Positions 60,191-64,000 of a stretch of 64,000 nt of DNA are shown here, in pieces (within the stretch, counting starts at the first letter, position 1; every line of letters begins with the position of its first letter). The DNA comes from Pseudonocardia sp. HH130630-07 (GTDB taxonomy: Bacteria > Actinomycetota > Actinomycetes > Mycobacteriales > Pseudonocardiaceae): NCBI RefSeq assembly GCF_001698125.1, contig NZ_CP013854.1:2542001-2606000 (forward strand). Direction: 5' to 3'. The notes under the pieces are model-generated. The model saw only the letters and a list, made by a program, of their open reading frames with translations, searched no databases and had not been told where the DNA came from. Position numbers and translations under genes: made by a program.

Positions 60191-60193
60191 TAG
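59296..60193 (+). CDS. IS5-family transposase (two frames), copy 3
   Basis: Frame A from GTG 59296, frame B to the TAG at 60191-60193, joined by the same +1 shift. The protein is identical to copy 2, including VVECGF in place of VVERGF of copy 1. Confidence 0.85.
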
Positions 60194-61074
60194 TCGCCGG
60201 CCCCGGGCCGCGAGTGGCACACCTTGAGGTAGTCCAGGAACGACGCCTGCAGCCCGGTCACGTGGGTCTCCCGCAACAGCGCCCGGGTGACGTCCGGCGC
60301 CCGGTCCGTGCGCTGCAGCCGGTCGACGACGTCGAGCACGTTCTGCGCCAGCCTGCGGTAGATCGCGACGTCCCCGAGTGCCTCGAGCTCGTTCACGGTG
60401 ACGTGCAGCCGCGGGGCGACCGGATCCGCGGGACGTGCCGGGAGGGCGTCGATCATGGTGAAGATCCGGCTGGCGGGGGTGATGACGCCGGGACTGCCCG
60501 CACCGAAGCTGGCGAACGGCGCCGCGCCGCGCAGCCACGCGTAGAGGGCGAAGAGCCCGCCGTAGGAGTAGCCGAAGAGCCCGTGCCCGGAATCGGCGAC
60601 CGGGTACCGGGACCGGAGGTGCGGGTGGAGCTCGTCGGTCAGGAAGTCGAGGAAGAGATCGGCCCGGGTGTCCGCGAGCTCGGTGAGGTAGGCGGCCATC
60701 TTCTCCTGCGACATCGCGCCCGAGTCCCGGGCCGCCTCGAGGGTGGACACCATGTCCTCGGCGACGGGTTCCCCCGGCGGCACGAAGTCGCGGTTGCGCA
60801 GCCGCTCCCAGTGCCCGGCGTCCTCGCCCGCGTAGCCGATGCTGACCTGGATGTAGGGGGCGACCGTCAGGTACGGGTCGGCCTGGACGACGACGAGGGG
60901 AGCGGTGACGCCCACCGTCCAGTTGCCGTCGAGCACGTACATCAGGGGCAGGGGGCCCGTGGCGTCGGTGTGGCCGGGGGGCATGGTCACCCAGATGCCG
61001 TAACTGCGCCCGGACTGCGCCGTGAGCTCGACGTAGTCGGTGTCGGCGAGGCAACCGTGCAGCATGCTGCTCAT
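60190..61074 (-). CDS. Esterase D-like alpha/beta hydrolase
   Basis: 294 residues from ATG at 61074 with GGAAGGA upstream. Putative esterase (Fes/EstD-type) fold: SGRSYGIWVTMPPGHTDATG, PLPLMYVLDGNWTVG, a long insertion, then nucleophile elbow GLFGYSYGGLFALYAWL and a late His in THVTGLQASFLDYL. Such enzymes hydrolyse acyl esters, including siderophore or glycolipid esters. The stop codon TAG sits at the CTAG target of the IS pair and overlapped, before insertion, the stop of the convergent TetR gene. Confidence 0.82.
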   Translation of the reverse strand: MSSMLHGCLADTDYVELTAQSGRSYGIWVTMPPGHTDATGPLPLMYVLDGNWTVGVTAPLVVVQADPYLTVAPYIQVSIGYAGEDAGHWERLRNRDFVPPGEPVAEDMVSTLEAARDSGAMSQEKMAAYLTELADTRADLFLDFLTDELHPHLRSRYPVADSGHGLFGYSYGGLFALYAWLRGAAPFASFGAGSPGVITPASRIFTMIDALPARPADPVAPRLHVTVNELEALGDVAIYRRLAQNVLDVVDRLQRTDRAPDVTRALLRETHVTGLQASFLDYLKVCHSRPGAGD

Positions 61075-61242
61075 CCACTGTCCTTCCGCGACGGCGGTGT
61101 ACTGCGGTGTGCTGCGGCGGGCGCCACGGCACACGACAGGTGTCCGGGGCCAGTCTCCGTCGTGATCGACGCGCGGGCACCGGCAGACGGTCGCCCGTCG
61201 ATCCGGTGTCACGCGACATCCGTCGCGGCCGCGCCCGCCGAT

Positions 61243-61290
61243 CCCGCACCCGGCCCCGCACCCGGCCCCGGCCCCGGCCCCGGCCCCGGG
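61243..61290. repeat. Hexanucleotide repeat, eight units
   Basis: Eight hexamers of the form CCCGGC or CCCGCA in a row, upstream of the esterase gene. No credible gene occupies 61075-61297. Confidence 0.8.
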
Positions 61291-61297
61291 ACCATGG

Positions 61298-61361
61298 TGA
61301 TCGGAACGTCGGCGACGTCCGGTGCCGCTGCCGGCACCGGACGCAGCCGAATCTCCGATCA
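61298..61361 (-). terminator. Large nested hairpin after the membrane protein gene
   Basis: Outer arms TGATCGGA and TCCGATCA enclose a perfect 9-bp stem TCCGGTGCC/GGCACCGGA (61318-61326 and 61333-61341) with a 6-nt loop. It begins 14 bp past the stop codon of the minus-strand membrane protein gene and is its probable terminator. Confidence 0.6.
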
Positions 61362-61374
61362 CCGCGGCCGGCTC

Positions 61375-62337
61375 CTAGTCACCGGTCGAGCCGGACCCGG
61401 GTTGCGGGTCCTCCGGCGGTTCCAGGAACGCCAGGTCGACGGCCGGGGGCCGGTCCGGGCCGTAGACCGGGCTCCAGGACTCGCGCGTCCCGTCCCGGAC
61501 CCGCAGGACCCGCAGGTCAGCCGGCTGTATCAACAGCTCGGTCCAGTTCTCGTGGGTGTCGGGATGGGCGGCGTCGGCGATGTGCTCGTACGCGTCCGCC
61601 GCGTGGACGAACGCCGTCCGCCAGGCGATCGCGGCCGCCCGGATCCGGTCCACGTCGGCGGGATCGGCACCGGGTCCGGAGAGCTCGTGCAGGATCCGGC
61701 GGACCCGGCGCAGGTCCTCGATCACCACGCCGATCGCGCCGAGCGTCTCGGCACTGCGCTGCGCGGACAGCATCACCTGGGCCCAGCGTGCGGTGATCAC
61801 CCGTGCGGAGTCGATGGCCCGGCGGATCACGGTCAGCGCGGTCCGCCGCCACCGCTCGTCGCCGATCAGGACGGCGAGCCGCTCGACGTCCGGGGGCAGC
61901 GGTGCGACCCGGTGCACGATCTCCAGCTCGGAGGCCGGTGCGAGGCCCCGGCGGGCGAACGCCGCCTCGATCTCGGTGCGCTCGTGCTCGCGGATCCCGA
62001 AGTCGGCGTCGCCCGAGCCCGTCCCGCCGTTCAGCAGGCCCCACAGCGCGCGCCGGGCGGCGAGCGGCGCACGGGCCACCGCCCCGTAGGCCGTGACCTC
62101 GATGATCCGGTAGCGCCGGGCGTCCTGCCGGGCGATCCACCACTCCACCAGCGTGGCGCCGACCAGCAGGAACAGTAGCGACGACACCACGTTGGTGAGC
62201 ATCGCGTGCTCGGCCCAGAACTCCGTCAGCACGCCGGACGGCCAGTCCCCGAGCACCAGTACCAGGACGAGCGCCGCGGCCAGCGCTCCGATCCCGAGCG
62301 CGCCCCGGGCCGCACCGGTCGTCCGTCGTCCCACCAC
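61375..62337 (-). CDS. Membrane protein of unknown function with long cytoplasmic domain
   Basis: 320 residues from GTG at 62337 (a second GTG follows directly). Two transmembrane helices near residues 14-30 and 44-64, then a charged, mainly helical soluble domain of about 250 residues containing EWWIARQDARRYRIIEVTAY, RWAQVMLSAQRSAETLG, EDLRRVRRILHELSG and IRAAAIAWRTAFVHAADAYE. It resembles the uncharacterised two-helix membrane proteins of actinomycetes; no catalytic motif is seen. Divergent from the nucleotidyl cyclase gene. Confidence 0.7.
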   Translation of the reverse strand: MVGRRTTGAARGALGIGALAAALVLVLVLGDWPSGVLTEFWAEHAMLTNVVSSLLFLLVGATLVEWWIARQDARRYRIIEVTAYGAVARAPLAARRALWGLLNGGTGSGDADFGIREHERTEIEAAFARRGLAPASELEIVHRVAPLPPDVERLAVLIGDERWRRTALTVIRRAIDSARVITARWAQVMLSAQRSAETLGAIGVVIEDLRRVRRILHELSGPGADPADVDRIRAAAIAWRTAFVHAADAYEHIADAAHPDTHENWTELLIQPADLRVLRVRDGTRESWSPVYGPDRPPAVDLAFLEPPEDPQPGSGSTGD

Positions 62338-62431
62338 GCGCCCCCCGCCTCCGGTCCACCGTGGAGCCTGCCGGACGTCTCGCCCGGGCGTGGCGGTTCA
62401 CCGGACGCGGGCCCGGATCACCCTTTCGGCC

Positions 62432-62437
62432 TAGACT
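62432..62437 (+). promoter_or_regulatory. -10 element of the cyclase gene (leaderless)
   Basis: TAGACT, 7 nt before the ATG. No ribosome binding sequence is present, so transcription probably starts at the start codon. Confidence 0.55.
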
Positions 62438-62444
62438 CCGGCGC

Positions 62445-64000
62445 ATGGCGGAGCAACGGCAGGCCCGGGCGGGGCGCCCGGTCGTCGGTCTGTCGGTCCG
62501 CGCGTTGCTGGCACTCGTCGTCACGACGGCGAACGTCGGCGGGGCGGCGGTCGTCCTGGTGCTCGCGGCCTTCGTGCTGCCCCGCGAGGAGCTGCTGGAC
62601 GCGGTCGGCATCCGGCTGGTCAACCTCGTCGTCCTCGTCGGCTACCTGCTCGTGACGCTCCCGATCGGGATCTGGTTCGGCCGCCGCGCGCTGACCGTGC
62701 GCCGGCGCTCCGCGGACCCGGAGACGGCCGAACGCCGGCTGGTGCTGCACGCCCCGGGCCGGATCACCTCGGTGGTCGCCGTGCTCTGGTTCCTCGCCGC
62801 GGTGCTGTTCTGCCTGCTCAACGTGCGCTACTCGGGGCGGCTCGCGTTCTCGGTGACGGCGACGGTGGCGATCGGCGGGGTCACCACCTGCGCGCTGTCG
62901 TTCCTGCTGGTCGAGCGGATGCTGCGACGTGCGGCGGCCCGGGTGCTGTCCGGCCGCCCGCCGCGCCGGCGGCGCCTGGTCACCGGCGTCATGATGCGGT
63001 CGGTGGGTTTCTGGGCGCTGGGCACCGCCGTCCCGGTCGCCGGGCTGATGCTCGCCGGGCTGCTCGCGCTGGTCTTCGGCGACTCCTCGCCCACCCAGCT
63101 GGGGATCACGATGCTGGCCCTGGGCGGGACGGCGATCGGCGCCGGTCTGCTGACCACGATCGGTGCCGCCCGGGCCATCGCCGATCCGGTGCTCTCGGTG
63201 CGCCGGGCGCTGGCCAGGGTGGCCGACGGCGATCTCGACGTCCGGGTGCCGGTCTACGACAACACCGAGCTGGGGCAGCTGCAGGCCGGGACGAACGGCA
63301 TGGTCGAGGGCCTGCGCGAGCGCGAACGGATCCGCGACCTGTTCGGCAGGCACGTCGGCCGGGACGTCGCCGAGGCCGCGGCGGCCCGGGGCGACGAGGT
63401 CCGTCTCGGTGGCGAGCTCCGCCCGGTCGCGGTGCTGTTCGTCGATCTCGTCGGGTCGACGGCGATGGCCGAGCGCCGCCCGCCGGAGGAGGTCGTGGCG
63501 GTGCTCAACCGGTTCTTCGGCCTCGTCGTCGAGTGCGTCGAGCGGTCCGGCGGCTGGATCAACAAGTTCGAGGGCGACGCCGCGCTCGCCGTCTTCGGCG
63601 CCCCCACCGGCCTCGACGACGCGCCCGGCGCCGCGCTGGTCGCGGCCCGCAGGCTGGGTGCCCGGCTGGAGGCCGAGATGCCGGAGATCGAGGCGGGGAT
63701 CGGGGTCTCGGCCGGGGACGCCGTCGCCGGCAACATCGGCGACCCGCGCCGCTACGAGTACACGGTGATCGGCGACCCGGTGAACGAGGCGGCCCGGTTG
63801 ACCGAGCTGGCGAAGTCGGTGCCGGGCGGCGTGGTCGCCGCCGAGCGGGCGGTCGCCGCCGCGGGTGCCGAGGCCGCGCGGTGGCGGTCCGGCGAACCGG
63901 TCACGCTGCGCGGCCGGGACGCTCCGACCGGGATCTGCACCCCGGTCCCGAGCGGGGACGGGGAGCCGGCCCCGGACGGCTCGGGCACGTCGGACGGCGT
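62445..64000 (+). CDS. Class III adenylate/guanylate cyclase with HAMP domain (3' end cut off)
   Basis: 518 residues to the window edge, no stop reached. Six membrane helices (residues about 18-240), a HAMP domain (ARAIADPVLSVRRALARVAD, GDLDVRVPVYDNTELGQL) and a class III cyclase domain from about residue 322: VAVLFVDLVGSTAMAERRPP with the first metal Asp, INKFEGDAALAVFGAP with substrate Lys and second metal Asp, and YEYTVIGDPVNEAARLTELA with the transition-state Asn and Arg. This is the mycobacterial Rv1318c-like architecture. It makes cAMP (Lys favours adenine). Confidence 0.93.
   Translation, partial: MAEQRQARAGRPVVGLSVRALLALVVTTANVGGAAVVLVLAAFVLPREELLDAVGIRLVNLVVLVGYLLVTLPIGIWFGRRALTVRRRSADPETAERRLVLHAPGRITSVVAVLWFLAAVLFCLLNVRYSGRLAFSVTATVAIGGVTTCALSFLLVERMLRRAAARVLSGRPPRRRRLVTGVMMRSVGFWALGTAVPVAGLMLAGLLALVFGDSSPTQLGITMLALGGTAIGAGLLTTIGAARAIADPVLSVRRALARVADGDLDVRVPVYDNTELGQLQAGTNGMVEGLRERERIRDLFGRHVGRDVAEAAAARGDEVRLGGELRPVAVLFVDLVGSTAMAERRPPEEVVAVLNRFFGLVVECVERSGGWINKFEGDAALAVFGAPTGLDDAPGAALVAARRLGARLEAEMPEIEAGIGVSAGDAVAGNIGDPRRYEYTVIGDPVNEAARLTELAKSVPGGVVAAERAVAAAGAEAARWRSGEPVTLRGRDAPTGICTPVPSGDGEPAPDGSGTSDG

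Noticed and set aside
61075..61362. N-terminal extension of the esterase to 61362
   Set aside because: The extension is low-complexity Gly/Ala/Arg encoded by the hexamer repeat, and a good ribosome site precedes the ATG at 61074.

Overview
The window is very GC-rich DNA with dense, often overlapping genes, many GTG starts and frequent leaderless-looking promoters. A resuscitation-promoting factor, small secreted chaplin-like proteins, DUF1707 proteins, an ECF41 sigma factor and a fatty-acid cluster resembling the mycobacterial fadA2-fabG4-htdX set all point to an actinomycete. A member of the Pseudonocardiales such as Pseudonocardia is my best guess, by inference only. No rRNA, tRNA, CRISPR array or replication origin was seen.

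Layout. 0-8.5 kb: a metal-chelate binding lipoprotein (cut by the window edge), an S10 peptidase, a tandem pair of chaplin-like secreted proteins with a shared promoter/leader, a ChrB-like protein, an aldo/keto reductase, membrane and envelope-stress proteins, and a frameshifted methyltransferase. 8.6-9.5 kb: IS5-family element copy 1. 9.5-23.4 kb: an ABM-domain protein, Zn-alcohol dehydrogenase, PadR, DUF1707 and small membrane proteins, an Rpf with a structured leader, a MarR/hydrolase pair, a frameshifted NERD protein, an ArsR/AHSA1 pair, a NarL-type two-component system, aroQ, and a VOC protein divergent from an oxidoreductase. 23.5-33 kb: a POT peptide transporter, an unknown small gene behind an RBS-masking hairpin, an AraC/DUF1772 pair bounded by two SOS-box-like sequences, a 66-bp tandem repeat array, an ECF41 sigma factor with its FAD partner, an SDR, a bifunctional nuclease family protein, and an ABC exporter. 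32.6-38.2 kb: a MacB-like ABC pair (permease frameshifted near its end), a Bcr/CflA drug exporter, and an Rrf2/AhpD-like pair. 38.2-47.2 kb: a long minus-strand operon for uptake (TctABC) and CoA-linked catabolism of an unidentified carboxylic acid, with a divergent IclR regulator. 47.2-53.5 kb: a beta-oxidation cluster with a TetR regulator. 53.5-58.3 kb: a 25-residue peptide ORF, a DapC-like aminotransferase, a P450 and its divergent TetR. 58.3-60.2 kb: IS copies 2 and 3 in direct tandem. 60.2-64 kb: an esterase, an unknown membrane protein and a class III nucleotidyl cyclase running off the end.

Most notable. The 942-bp IS inserts at CTAG, duplicates TA, and in both loci lands inside TAG stop codons, which it rebuilds. 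Each insertion recreates CTAG at both ends, which explains the tandem dimer. Its own transposase takes its stop codon from the target. Seven apparent frameshifting indels occur in the window, four of them in the 38-46 kb catabolic operon; they may be real decay or sequence errors.
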